This document shows positions 1 to 8,909 of a stretch of DNA of 64,000 bases, piece after piece. The position numbers and the translations under genes are program-made. The stretch lies in NCBI GenBank assembly GCA_045596385.1, contig JAZOCC010000034.1, positions 45,549 to 109,548 of the forward strand. The letters run 5' to 3'. Under the pieces are notes generated by a model. It did no database searches and had not been told where the DNA came from. It saw nothing but the letters and a program-made list of their open reading frames with translations. The DNA is from SIG307 sp045596385. Lineage in GTDB: Bacteria > Bacillota > Clostridia > Lachnospirales > Lachnospiraceae. How positions within the stretch are numbered: position 1 is the first letter of the stretch; each line of letters starts with the position of its first letter.

Positions 1-74
1 CCTTGTATAATTTTACGGCGGACACGAAATCTTCCGTTCCGCATCCGCCTCGCTGTATTCCTATCTTTTCTCCT

Positions 75-1607
75 TTATTCCGCAGTATAGTCTATGCCGC
101 TGAAGAATGCCGTGTTACTGCTTTCCTTTCCGTTTGCGGTTGCGAACATACCGATGGTACAGCCCACAAAACCACCTGCGGACTCGGTACTCAAGAACTT
201 CGTGGAAAGGCCGTCTGCCAATACCTTCTCTCCGGTTCCCGCATCATAAGAAAGGGTCGCCGTCTGTCCCTTTTGAGTAATGGTAAAGGTAATCTTCTCT
301 GCCGTCAGTTCTTCCGCCGCAACAAGTTCGATGCCGCCCTGTACGCTGTTCTTTGCCACACGCACCTGATTCTTTCCGTCAAATTTGCCGTAAACAACAG
401 CCAGGAATGCCTCCTCACTCTGCAACAGTGCAAGGCCTGCCGCCTCGCCGTCCTGTTCCGGAGTAAAGTCTACCGTCGTCTTTGCGGTAAAGTAATAGGA
501 GGTCTGACGAAGTCCCAGATAAGCTGCCGGCTCCTTCTCCGCCAACGTATACGGTAACAGCTTTAAGCGATACCCGTCGCCCTCGCCCTTTGCCATTCCT
601 TTCACCGGATTACGAAGCTTTACCATAGAGAACGGAATGCCGTCCCCGTCCTTTCCACTGGTAATAAGCTCATCACCTTCTGTCTCCTTAAGCGGAACGG
701 TCACCGTATCCTCTAAGATACCGATGCCTGCGTTAAATACCGGCCAGCCGTCTTCCCAGGTTACCTTTGCAAGGAAAGTCTCACGTCCCATATTGGTGTG
801 CCACTCACACGGTCTGGACGCCAACATGACCGCATACCAGTTACCCTCGGTATCCTCAATCAAATCCGCATGTCCCACGTAGCGAATCGGATAATCCTTT
901 CCGAGATGACGGTGCGTAAATACCGGATTCATGAGATTGTTCTCGTACGGCCCCCAAAGTTCCTTACTTCTTGCCACGCAAACCGCATGTGCCGGCCCGG
1001 TACCACCCTCTGCGTGGAGAATGTAATAATATCCGTCCTTTTTATAAAGGTGCGGTCCCTCCGGCCACTCCGCTTTCCGCATAGCGCCGTTCCAAACCAT
1101 CTTGTAGTCACCCACCAGACACCAATTCTCAAGATCCACTTCCTGAATGTAGATGTACCAGTCACCGTTATGACCTACCCCCTCCGGGTTCGGTCGGGTA
1201 CCGATGTAATAGCACTTTCCGTCATCGTCAAAGAACAGGCTCGGGTCGATACCGTCCGCACCCGCAAGGTAATGCGGCTCGGACCACGGACCTGCCGGGT
1301 CGGTAGCGGTTACAACGAAATTGCCGCCGTAGCTGACATTCGTCGTAATCATGTAGAAAGTTCCCTCATGATAACGAATGGTCGGCGCAAAAATACCGCG
1401 GGACATACCGTCATGACCCAGCGGCAGCTGGGACGCTCTGTCCAGTACATTACCGATCTGATGCCAATGCTTTAAATCCGTACTCTCGAAAATCGGAACA
1501 CCCGGAAAATAACAAAAGCTGGAATTTACAAGATAAAACTTCCCGTTTACCGCACAAGCGGACGGGTCCGGGTAAAAGCCCGGTAAAATCGGATTCTTAA
1601 TTTCCAT
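75..1607 (-). CDS. GH43 family beta-xylosidase / alpha-L-arabinofuranosidase
   Basis: A 510-residue glycoside hydrolase of family 43, expected to remove xylose or arabinose from xylo-oligosaccharides. The five-bladed propeller starts at the N-terminus; the three GH43 carboxylates are visible as D14 in FYPDPS, D121 in GIDPS and E183 in PEGPHLY. After about residue 320 comes a C-terminal beta-sandwich of the GH43 accessory type. I start at the ATG at 1607 because AGGAGA lies just upstream and MEIKNPILPGFYPDPS is the usual GH43 start; an upstream in-frame extension lacks a site. There is no signal peptide, so it is cytoplasmic. It follows the CE15 terminator, so it probably has its own promoter. 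Xylosidase and arabinofuranosidase activities cannot be separated by eye. Confidence 0.92.
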   Translation of the reverse strand: MEIKNPILPGFYPDPSACAVNGKFYLVNSSFCYFPGVPIFESTDLKHWHQIGNVLDRASQLPLGHDGMSRGIFAPTIRYHEGTFYMITTNVSYGGNFVVTATDPAGPWSEPHYLAGADGIDPSLFFDDDGKCYYIGTRPNPEGVGHNGDWYIYIQEVDLENWCLVGDYKMVWNGAMRKAEWPEGPHLYKKDGYYYILHAEGGTGPAHAVCVARSKELWGPYENNLMNPVFTHRHLGKDYPIRYVGHADLIEDTEGNWYAVMLASRPCEWHTNMGRETFLAKVTWEDGWPVFNAGIGILEDTVTVPLKETEGDELITSGKDGDGIPFSMVKLRNPVKGMAKGEGDGYRLKLLPYTLAEKEPAAYLGLRQTSYYFTAKTTVDFTPEQDGEAAGLALLQSEEAFLAVVYGKFDGKNQVRVAKNSVQGGIELVAAEELTAEKITFTITQKGQTATLSYDAGTGEKVLADGLSTKFLSTESAGGFVGCTIGMFATANGKESSNTAFFSGIDYTAE

Positions 1608-1731
1608 AATCTCTTCTCCTTGTATTAAATTTCTAACGTTACTGTTTCTTATAATTCTAACAAATTCAAGTGTATCATATTCAGCAGAAAGTGGCAATCC
1701 TTTTCTGTAGGCAAGTGCCGTTTACTCGCAC

Positions 1732-1772
1732 AAAAAAGTCAAGGTCACAACATCGTGCAGCCTTGACTTTTC
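1732..1772 (-). terminator. Rho-independent terminator after the CE15 gene
   Basis: A perfect GTCAAGG/CCTTGAC stem extended by A/T pairs, followed on the minus strand by TTTTTT. It closes the agu67-uxuA-CE15 unit and separates it from the GH43 gene. Confidence 0.8.
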
Positions 1773-1780
1773 TAACGTTT

Positions 1781-3373
1781 TTACCTAAAAATCAACTTCT
1801 TCTCAAACTCCGGATCCGCGTTCTGCGGAAGTGCATACAGACTGGTGGTCAAATCGCTCAGATCCGACTTTGGCTCCTTCCCGTACAAATGATAATCCGC
1901 AAAATCAAGCAAATACACCAAATCCGAATCCGTCACCATATGTCCGGTCTCGTGGAGACAAATTGCCAAATGGTCAGAAATTCCCATATAGTCAAACAAA
2001 TCCTTGGAAGCCAGATAATTCATCCACATGGCCGGTGCATTTACCCAGTCCTCATCACAGTAGGAACCGGAAATAAACAAATACCGGTCGCCTCTTCCGC
2101 AAAGAGCGGACAACATATACTGCTCAAGCGGAAGCACCGTCTCATCTTTAAATATCTGGAAGTTATCGTTAAACCAATGCCCTTCGCTGGAACTGCGCAG
2201 GCTTCCGATCGGCTCGTTCTGTCCGAATTTATAAGCATTGCCACGATTGATTGCAGTGTAATCAAACTCTGTTCCTTCGGATACATAACGGTACAATGCG
2301 ATACCGCCCGCACCGGAACAGGACGGCGCCGTAATCTTAATACGGGGCTCCAACGCCCCCGCTACTGCGGTGGCCTTACCGAACCGTGAAACACCGGTCA
2401 TCAAAAAGTCCGTGGTAGTCAGGCCAAGCTCTTCCGCCGCACCGTTCTCCAGTGCGTCAATGGCCTTAGATACACTCCAGCCCCAGGCTGCCAGCACACC
2501 GGTCTGCTCCTCCCAAGTCTCTCCGTACGGGTACAAATCATAGAACACGCCGGTCCGGGAGGAATTGTCCGCCGCAATTTCCATCGGGTTAATGGACAAC
2601 ACCGCATAGCCTCTCTCGTTGGCATAGTCCGTCTTCATCAGGCCGAAAATCGAAAACAACACCGGAGCCTTTTCGTACACCTTGTTGGTCGGCAGAGCCA
2701 GCGTTACCTTATAGGACGCAGACTTCTCACCGTTGTTTACCGTTACGGTCATCTCATTACCGGATACCGCGTAGGTCACCGTTTCCTTTGACGCATCCGG
2801 CATCGGCCCGTACATATAATACTCATACATATGCTTGATTTCTTCCAGACGCTGGTCAAACTCTTCCGGGCTCGTCACCGGACGACCGTCCAAAAACGTG
2901 TACGGATCCGGCATCTCGATGGTCTCCGTAAACTTGGACGGATCCGGAAGCCCGTACTTATTTACCAAATTTGCAATGGTCTCTCTCAATTCCTTTAACA
3001 TATCGTTATATTCCTGCTGGGAAACGAGTTCCGTTTCTCCCTTTGCCACCAACGCATCCGCCTTATCAAAGGCCGCCTGCAACGTGTCACCGTTCCGATA
3101 CTGACTCAGATCCGTATACTGCTCTTTCATCAGCTTCATCTGTCCCAGTAACAATTGCGGGTTGCCCGCTCCCGCCGGACGCTTTGTCGGCTTCGCAGTC
3201 ATCTCCTCCTGTTCTTTATTTTCAGGCTCCGGCGTGGTCGTATTCTCCTCCGGCGCCTGTGTTACTTCTTCCTGAAGAGATGCTGTAGGCGTCACATCCG
3301 TAGCCTGTCCCGTACCGCAACCGGCCAGACACAACGTAACCGCCAACATCCCCAATACAAATTGTTTTTTCAT
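1781..3373 (-). CDS. CE15-type glucuronoyl esterase, lipoprotein
   Basis: 530 residues. A lipoprotein signal peptide ends in LAGC with C19 as the lipidated cysteine, followed by a Thr/Pro/Glu-rich linker to about residue 70 and a helical segment to about 140. The alpha/beta-hydrolase domain carries the nucleophile in GVSRFGKA (S329), the carbohydrate esterase 15 signature, with the histidine probably in HETGHMV near residues 474-478. CE15 enzymes cleave the ester between 4-O-methyl-glucuronate on xylan and lignin alcohols. It would sit outside the membrane, upstream in function of the cytoplasmic GH67 and UxuA encoded just before it. Family assignment is by motif and neighbours; the exact physiological ester is inferred. 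Confidence 0.85.
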   Translation of the reverse strand: MKKQFVLGMLAVTLCLAGCGTGQATDVTPTASLQEEVTQAPEENTTTPEPENKEQEEMTAKPTKRPAGAGNPQLLLGQMKLMKEQYTDLSQYRNGDTLQAAFDKADALVAKGETELVSQQEYNDMLKELRETIANLVNKYGLPDPSKFTETIEMPDPYTFLDGRPVTSPEEFDQRLEEIKHMYEYYMYGPMPDASKETVTYAVSGNEMTVTVNNGEKSASYKVTLALPTNKVYEKAPVLFSIFGLMKTDYANERGYAVLSINPMEIAADNSSRTGVFYDLYPYGETWEEQTGVLAAWGWSVSKAIDALENGAAEELGLTTTDFLMTGVSRFGKATAVAGALEPRIKITAPSCSGAGGIALYRYVSEGTEFDYTAINRGNAYKFGQNEPIGSLRSSSEGHWFNDNFQIFKDETVLPLEQYMLSALCGRGDRYLFISGSYCDEDWVNAPAMWMNYLASKDLFDYMGISDHLAICLHETGHMVTDSDLVYLLDFADYHLYGKEPKSDLSDLTTSLYALPQNADPEFEKKLIFR

Positions 3374-3448
3374 CTTGCTGTCCTTCTCATTCTGCCTTTC
3401 ATTATCTCTGTCCGTTCCGGGTCCTGTGCCGATACCCTTCAGTCCCTC

Positions 3449-4522
3449 TTACTTCGCAGACTTTTTGACAGCCTCCCAAAGGCCTTCGATATACACCGCC
3501 CCCAACGCTCTGTCGTATAAGCCGTAACCCGGTCTTGCCTGTTCACCCCAAATCATTCTGCCGTGGTCCGGACGAATCACACCGTCAAAGCCCATCTCCT
3601 GAAGCGCCTTAACGATTTCGTACATATCAAAACTTCCCTCGGAGGAGAGATGCGCACTTTCATGGAACTCATCATCGGTAATGAACTTTACGTTACGGAT
3701 ATGCGCAAAGTGGATACGCTCCGCAATCTTCGGATTACGGATAATTGCCGGCAAATCATTCTTACGACTGCTACCGAGAGAACCTGTACAGAAGGTAAAA
3801 CCGTGGAGTTTGCTCGGATGAAGAGCCGCCACCTTTAAGAGGGACTCCTCACTTGTCACAATACGCGGCAAACCGAAAATATCCCACGCCGGGTCATCCG
3901 GATGCACCGCCATCTTAATGCCGTACTTTTCGCAGGTCGGCATAATCTTCCCGATAAAATAACCGTAGTTTGCCAAAAGCTGCTCATGGGTCATGCCCTT
4001 GTACTTTTCGAACAACTCCTTAATCTCATCCTTACGGTTCGGCTCCCAGCCCGGCATTACAAAACCGCCGCTTTCCTTTTCAATCTTCTCAAACATAGCA
4101 TCCGGATCCATACCGTCAATGTGCTTCGCATCATAGGAAAGCACGGTGGAACCGTCTGCGAGAGGCTTCGCCAGGTCGGTTCTGGTCCAGTCGAATACCG
4201 GCATGAAATTGTAGCAAACCAGCTTAACACCTGCCTTACCTACGCTCTCCAAAGAGGTGATATAATTCTCGATTAACTTATCTCTGGTCGGTGCACCAAG
4301 CTTAATGTCCTCGTGGATGTTGATACTCTCCACACCCGCCAGGGCAAGGCCTGCTGCCTCTACTTCATTCTTTAACTCCATTACCTGCTCATAACTCCAC
4401 GGCTCGCCTGCCGGGATATCATGAAGCGCCGAAATAACGCCGGTTACGCCCGGAATCTGGCGAATCTGCTGTAAGGTTACACTGTCGTTCTTACTTCCGT
4501 ACCAACGTAATGTCATTTCCAT
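3449..4522 (-). CDS. uxuA: Mannonate dehydratase
   Basis: 357 residues, normal length for UxuA, starting MEMTLRWYG after GGAGGAAAAG. It converts D-mannonate to 2-keto-3-deoxy-gluconate in hexuronate catabolism. Family features visible are the N-terminal RWYG, the metal-site region AVHPDDPAW, the FCTGSLGS loop and the late RPDHGRM motif, consistent with the TIM-barrel xylose-isomerase-like fold. It lies between the GH67 gene (126-nt gap) and CE15 (75-nt gap) on the same strand, so glucuronate released from xylan can be fed into this pathway. The isomerase UxaC, oxidoreductase UxuB and KDG kinase are not in the window. Confidence 0.95.
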   Translation of the reverse strand: MEMTLRWYGSKNDSVTLQQIRQIPGVTGVISALHDIPAGEPWSYEQVMELKNEVEAAGLALAGVESINIHEDIKLGAPTRDKLIENYITSLESVGKAGVKLVCYNFMPVFDWTRTDLAKPLADGSTVLSYDAKHIDGMDPDAMFEKIEKESGGFVMPGWEPNRKDEIKELFEKYKGMTHEQLLANYGYFIGKIMPTCEKYGIKMAVHPDDPAWDIFGLPRIVTSEESLLKVAALHPSKLHGFTFCTGSLGSSRKNDLPAIIRNPKIAERIHFAHIRNVKFITDDEFHESAHLSSEGSFDMYEIVKALQEMGFDGVIRPDHGRMIWGEQARPGYGLYDRALGAVYIEGLWEAVKKSAK

Positions 4523-4648
4523 AGTCTTTTCCTCCTGATTTTTTCTTGTTATTCGTTCCGTCTGTTTCTACTCTCTGTCTTCTTATTCTCCGCATCCCGC
4601 GAAAGTCGGCTGTTTTCTTCTGTTCCCGGTCATCCTCTCTACACTCTT

Positions 4649-6706
4649 TTAGAAAAACTCCCGGCCCTTCTCATCCGCAATACCGGACTTCCTCCAGAAG
4701 TAGGAATTCACGATATCTCTCCAATCCTTTGCATGGGCCGCCTGATGCTCAAACCGCGGCAGGATACGCTTGTAAATCTCCTCCGGAATCACATCCTTTA
4801 GACTCTTGATTGTCTCAAGGAAGCCCTCTGCCTGCTCCGCGCCCTCAAAGTGCGTGTCATAAATATGCTGAATCAACGTCTTTCCGCTCTTTAATACATA
4901 ATCGTAGCGGATGTAGTGGAAGAACAATAACAGTTCCTCCGGGCAAGTCGCCGGGTCCTCGTACATCTTAAAGTTTTCCTCACGATACTGGGTCGTATAT
5001 CCGGTACCCTTAGTAGTACGATCCACACCGATACCATGCAGGTCCGCACGATGGTAGGTACCCCAACGGTCGTATTCGTAACCGTCCACATTCGGACCGT
5101 AATGGTGATTCGGGTTTACCATCCAGCCGATACCTAACGGAGAGGTGTACTTCTCATATACTTCTCTGGAACAAAGGGCCATGTCGGTCAATGCCGCCAC
5201 TGCCGCATCCTCCTTTGTAATCGTAAGCTTTATCCACTCTTCCGCAATTTCCTTTGCGGAAAGAGAAGTCGTAAATGCCAGTCGGCCGAAACCGTACCAG
5301 TTCAGCGCCGCAAAATCGTGGCCGGTCCAATTCTCATCGTTACCGGTGTTGGTTACCGCTGCCATACCGCACGCTGTCTGATGATAGGTACGTCCTGCCA
5401 CAATATCCGCTACCGTATCATTCTCCGGCGCACAGTAGGTCTTAAAATCCAGAACCTCCTTCCACATCGGAATCAGGTAACAAAAATGTCTCTGCTGACC
5501 GGTATACTCCTGCGCAGCCTGTACCTCCAGAATCTGATTTGTTTTCTCCAAACCACCGAGAAGCGGAGAAATCGGCTCACGAATCTGGAAATCCATCGGA
5601 CCGTTCTTAATCTGCAACACCACATTGTCCGCGAACTGTCCGTCAAGCGGCTTAAAGTGGTCATATCCCGCACGGGCACGGTCGGTCTTCCGGTCACGCC
5701 AGTCCTGGGTACAATTATAGACAAAACAACGCCAGATAATCGTTCCGCCGTACGGCGCTACCGCCTCGGCTAACATATTTGCACCCTCTGCCTGGGTTCT
5801 GCCGTAGGTATGCGGACCCGGACGTCCCTCGGAGTCCGCTTTTACAAGGAATCCTCCCAGCTTCGGAATTGCCGTAAATACATGCTCCATCACCCGTTTC
5901 CACCAGGCTCTTACATCCTCGTTCAGCGGATCGGATACCGTCAATCCCGATATTTCCATCGGTGCCGCAAAATTTAACGATAAATATAAATCGATGCCGT
6001 ACTCCGCAAAAATCTCGGACATCTCCCTCAACTCGTTCTCATACCGCGGAGTAATCAGAAACGTTGCCGCATTCTTTACATTTACGTTATTAATCACGGA
6101 CGCATTAATGCCTACAGAAGCGCAAAGTCTTGCATACTCTCTTGTGCGGTCGTTTACTACCACCGTATTATCCTTAAAGAAAAAGGACTCTCCGGAATAG
6201 CCTCGTTCAATACTATTGTCCATATTATCCCAATGATTCATCATACGAAGCGGATTGTCCGGAAGCACCTTCTTCTCCCCTTCCGCTATCATATCCTCTA
6301 TCAATTCCGTACGAATCAGGTCAAAGGCACCGTATAAAATACCGCGCCCCGTACCGGCAATCACATACGCTGCTTTCTCCGCAACCACAATCCTGTAGCC
6401 GTCCTTATACTCCGTCTCCAGATTTGGGGATAAAACCAATACAAAACCATATTCACATCCCGTTAAATTTTTAAGCTCAGTCGCAGAAGGCTCCGCCCCG
6501 AAAAAAGAAGCATTCTTCCGCTCTATTTCCATATCTCTTCCGAATAATTCCTTTCCCGCACGGACAAGTTCCTTTACCGCCGTTTCAACGGTCTGAGGCA
6601 TAGGGTTCATTTTCTCGTCTGTTACAACGGATACTCTACTCCATAGTACATAATTTGTAAGCGCTTTCATTTTATACGAAAGCCAAGCCTTGGTATAGTC
6701 TGCCAT
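4649..6706 (-). CDS. GH67 alpha-glucuronidase, cytoplasmic
   Basis: 685 residues, typical of GH67. It removes (4-O-methyl-)glucuronic acid from the non-reducing end of aldouronic acids made by GH10 xylanase. Domain order: N-terminal beta/alpha domain (about 1-140), TIM barrel (about 145-470) with the acid catalyst region KADSEGRPGP (E293) and the carboxylate pair region DGQFADNV and QIREP, then a helical C-terminal domain containing GWMVNPNHHYGPN. No signal peptide. It is the first gene of the minus-strand unit with uxuA and CE15 and is divergent from abfA. A CcpA-like cre site lies within its first codons. Confidence 0.93.
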   Translation of the reverse strand: MADYTKAWLSYKMKALTNYVLWSRVSVVTDEKMNPMPQTVETAVKELVRAGKELFGRDMEIERKNASFFGAEPSATELKNLTGCEYGFVLVLSPNLETEYKDGYRIVVAEKAAYVIAGTGRGILYGAFDLIRTELIEDMIAEGEKKVLPDNPLRMMNHWDNMDNSIERGYSGESFFFKDNTVVVNDRTREYARLCASVGINASVINNVNVKNAATFLITPRYENELREMSEIFAEYGIDLYLSLNFAAPMEISGLTVSDPLNEDVRAWWKRVMEHVFTAIPKLGGFLVKADSEGRPGPHTYGRTQAEGANMLAEAVAPYGGTIIWRCFVYNCTQDWRDRKTDRARAGYDHFKPLDGQFADNVVLQIKNGPMDFQIREPISPLLGGLEKTNQILEVQAAQEYTGQQRHFCYLIPMWKEVLDFKTYCAPENDTVADIVAGRTYHQTACGMAAVTNTGNDENWTGHDFAALNWYGFGRLAFTTSLSAKEIAEEWIKLTITKEDAAVAALTDMALCSREVYEKYTSPLGIGWMVNPNHHYGPNVDGYEYDRWGTYHRADLHGIGVDRTTKGTGYTTQYREENFKMYEDPATCPEELLLFFHYIRYDYVLKSGKTLIQHIYDTHFEGAEQAEGFLETIKSLKDVIPEEIYKRILPRFEHQAAHAKDWRDIVNSYFWRKSGIADEKGREFF
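6656..6669. promoter_or_regulatory. CcpA cre site inside the start of the GH67 gene
   Basis: TGTAAGCGCTTTCA matches the Firmicutes cre consensus TGWAARCGYTWWCW at every position. It lies 38-51 nt into the coding sequence, where a bound CcpA would act as a roadblock, giving carbon catabolite repression of the glucuronoxylan unit. Binding is inferred. Confidence 0.65.
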
Positions 6707-6734
6707 AGGGCACCTCCTACATTCTGTTACTTTC

Positions 6735-6763
6735 AGTATACCTTAAGTTTCTCTGTTTTGCAA
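6735..6763 (-). promoter_or_regulatory. Promoter of the GH67-uxuA-CE15 unit
   Basis: Minus-strand TTGCAA (6758-6763) and TATACT (6735-6740) with a 17-nt spacer, ending about 28 nt before the GH67 ATG; AGGAGG precedes the start. Confidence 0.7.
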
Positions 6764-6803
6764 TGCTTTTCTTTCATCCTTTTTGTTTTTTTACATTGAT
6801 TTT

Positions 6804-6817
6804 TGAAAATGCTTTCA
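6804..6817. promoter_or_regulatory. Palindromic operator candidate in the GH67/GH51 divergent region
   Basis: TGAAAATGCTTTCA has TGAAA/TTTCA arms and differs from a cre site only in the centre. It sits between the two divergent promoters, so a LacI-family regulator or CcpA could act on both. No regulator gene is adjacent. Confidence 0.4.
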
Positions 6818-6868
6818 TAGATTTGAACTTTGCGTTCATATTTTCACATCCTTGCTCAGATGCTGTCG

Positions 6869-6897
6869 TTGACAGATTCCCTTGTCTTTGTTACGAT
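6869..6897 (+). promoter_or_regulatory. Promoter of the GH51 gene
   Basis: TTGACA (6869-6874), 17-nt spacer, TACGAT (6892-6897). It implies a leader of about 95 nt before the ATG at 7000. Confidence 0.7.
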
Positions 6898-6999
6898 AGT
6901 AGTATGAATTAGAACGCTAATCTATGTTTTCTGTATCTATGGGAGCTTATGGGATGCCCCCGCAAAACATGATTTGCACAGTATATGGAGGAGGTTTTT

Positions 7000-8601
7000 A
7001 TGGCACAAAAAGCAAAAATCACGGTTCATCCGTCCTTTACCATCGGCGAGATTTCTCCGAGATTGTTCAGTACATTCTTAGAGCCGATCGGCACCATGGT
7101 AAACGGCACCATGTTCAATCCGAAGCACCCGACCGCAAATGAACTGGGCTTCCGTCAGGATTTTATCGACGAACTGAAAAAGACCGGTATGCCGGCTTGT
7201 CGTCTTCCGGGCGGTAACTTTGTTTCCGGCTGGGAATGGAAGGATTCCATCGGTCCGAAGGACCAGAGAAAGAAGCACTTAGACCTTGCCTGGTATCAGT
7301 ACATCACCAACGAGGTCGGTCACGACGAATATTTGCAGTGGGCAGAGCAGGTCGGCACCGAGGCAATGTACACCATCAATCTCGGCACCGGCGACATCAA
7401 GGACGCCCAGCACATCGTAGAATACACCAACCATCCGGGCGGCACCTACTGGTCCGACCTGCGTCGCCAGTACGGTCATGAGAATCCGTACAACGTTAAG
7501 ACCTGGTACCTGGGTAACGAAATGGACGGCCCGTGGCAGATCGGTTCCTGGGGGCAGAACCCGAAGGGCTACGGTATTTTATGTAACGAAGTTTCCAAGG
7601 TAATGAAGTGGACCGATGCCCGCATCGAAACCGCAGTCTGCGCGTCCTCTTCTCTTTGGATGAATACTTATCCGCAGTGGGAAGAAGATGTATTACAGGA
7701 GTGCTACGATACCGTAGACTACATTTCCATGCACCACTACCATGCCGCACCTCCTGGGGATTATAAGGCTTTGCTTGGCGGTTCCCACTACTACGAAGAC
7801 TTTATTAACACCGAGATTGCACTTTGTGACTTGATTCAGGCAAAGCATCATTCTCCGAAGAAGATGATGCTGTCCTTTGACGAGTACGGCGGAATGATTC
7901 GTCCGAACGAAGCACTGCATCCGGGATACGGCCCGTACAACATGGCAATGTCCCACTACCGCTTCAACCCGGACAGAAAGTATATCCTGCATGATCCGGA
8001 TAATATGCCGGAGCGTATGTTCCCGGGCAGCGAAATGCTGCAGGCACTTTCCATGGCATCCATCCAGCTGGCATTCCTGCGTCACGCAGACCGCGTAAAG
8101 ATCGGATGTATGACCGGTGGCCTCGGTGCACTTTGCGCATCCAATCATGACCATGTATGGAAGTCCGCTTCCCACCACATCTTCATGCAGATGATGCAGT
8201 ACGCAAAGGGTACCTCCCTGCAGGTAGACACTGCGTGTGAGACCTACGATATCCCGGGCTATGCCGTAAACGACACCTCCCAGTACATGGAGAAGGAAGG
8301 CGTTCCGTACGTGGACACCGCTGCCGCATACGATGCAGACACCGACAGTTTAACCATCTTTGCCATCAATCGTAATGCAGAGACCTCCTATCCGGTAGAA
8401 CTGGATATCCGCGGCTTCGAAGGCTTTACCTTTGACGAGCAGATTGTAATGTTCTGTGAGGACCTTTCCGTAAAGAACAGCTTTGACGACCCGAACGTAA
8501 TCCTTCCGAAGACCGTAACCGGTCAGACCTTCGAAGGCGGAAAACTTACCGCCGAGGTTCAGCCGCTTTCTTGGAATGTGTTCCGGTTTAAGAAGAACTA
8601 A
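7000..8601 (+). CDS. abfA: GH51 alpha-L-arabinofuranosidase
   Basis: 533 residues, starting MAQKAKITVH at 7000, six bases after GGAGGAGG; an ATG at 6985 would overlap that site and is rejected. GH51 removes L-arabinofuranosyl side chains from arabinoxylan oligosaccharides. The acid/base is E174 in YLGNEMDGPW and the nucleophile E295 in SFDEYGG, in a TIM barrel followed by a C-terminal beta-sandwich from about residue 390. No signal peptide, therefore cytoplasmic. It is monocistronic: a large palindromic element follows the stop directly. Confidence 0.95.
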   Translation: MAQKAKITVHPSFTIGEISPRLFSTFLEPIGTMVNGTMFNPKHPTANELGFRQDFIDELKKTGMPACRLPGGNFVSGWEWKDSIGPKDQRKKHLDLAWYQYITNEVGHDEYLQWAEQVGTEAMYTINLGTGDIKDAQHIVEYTNHPGGTYWSDLRRQYGHENPYNVKTWYLGNEMDGPWQIGSWGQNPKGYGILCNEVSKVMKWTDARIETAVCASSSLWMNTYPQWEEDVLQECYDTVDYISMHHYHAAPPGDYKALLGGSHYYEDFINTEIALCDLIQAKHHSPKKMMLSFDEYGGMIRPNEALHPGYGPYNMAMSHYRFNPDRKYILHDPDNMPERMFPGSEMLQALSMASIQLAFLRHADRVKIGCMTGGLGALCASNHDHVWKSASHHIFMQMMQYAKGTSLQVDTACETYDIPGYAVNDTSQYMEKEGVPYVDTAAAYDADTDSLTIFAINRNAETSYPVELDIRGFEGFTFDEQIVMFCEDLSVKNSFDDPNVILPKTVTGQTFEGGKLTAEVQPLSWNVFRFKKN

Positions 8602-8603
8602 GG

Positions 8604-8855
8604 CGTTTTTGCTATCTGACCTATGTTTTCTATTATCGCCCTGTCGGATGGTGTATGTTTTTTTGCATGTCGCAACGCTTCGTCAAACTTCCTCTAACCG
8701 GTTCTAAACGTCTCTCGGGTGTGGCCTCGAGACTTAGAACCGTTAAGAGGCGATTTCGACTCAGCTAAAGACGCGGCCCTTCGGGCAAATGACAAAAAAA
8801 GCATACACTACCCGACAGGGCGATTTAGTTTACATTCCTAACAGATAGCAAAACG
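8604..8855 (+). ncRNA. Large nested palindrome / structured RNA, copy 1
   Basis: Starts two bases after the abfA stop. Outer stems pair in order: CGTTTTTGCTATCTG (8604) with CAGATAGCAAAACG (8842), CGCCCTGTCGG (8637-8647) with CCGACAGGGCG (8812-8822), TGGTGTATG with CATACACTA, then an inner CGGTTCTAA/TTAGAACCG stem. The core GCAAC..CTTCGTCAAACTTCC and GATTTCGACT..GCTAA, plus a late CCCTTCGGGCA, also occurs in the element after carB although the outer stems differ. No coding frame. Strand is assigned from abfA only and could be the reverse. Whether it is an RNA or a palindromic mobile repeat is undecided. Confidence 0.6.
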
Positions 8856-8880
8856 GGGCTTCGCAATTTGCGAACCCCCG
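8850..8880 (-). terminator. Terminator after hicB
   Basis: Minus-strand stem CGGGG..TTCGCAA/TTGCGAA..CCCCG followed by TTTTGC. It overlaps the right arm of the large palindrome by a few bases. Confidence 0.6.
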
Positions 8881-8909
8881 ATACTTCTCATGATATTCTT
8901 TTTTATTCT

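Noticed and set aside
798..1475. 225-codon plus-strand frame
   Set aside because: Shadow of the GH43 gene, which has catalytic motifs on the other strand.
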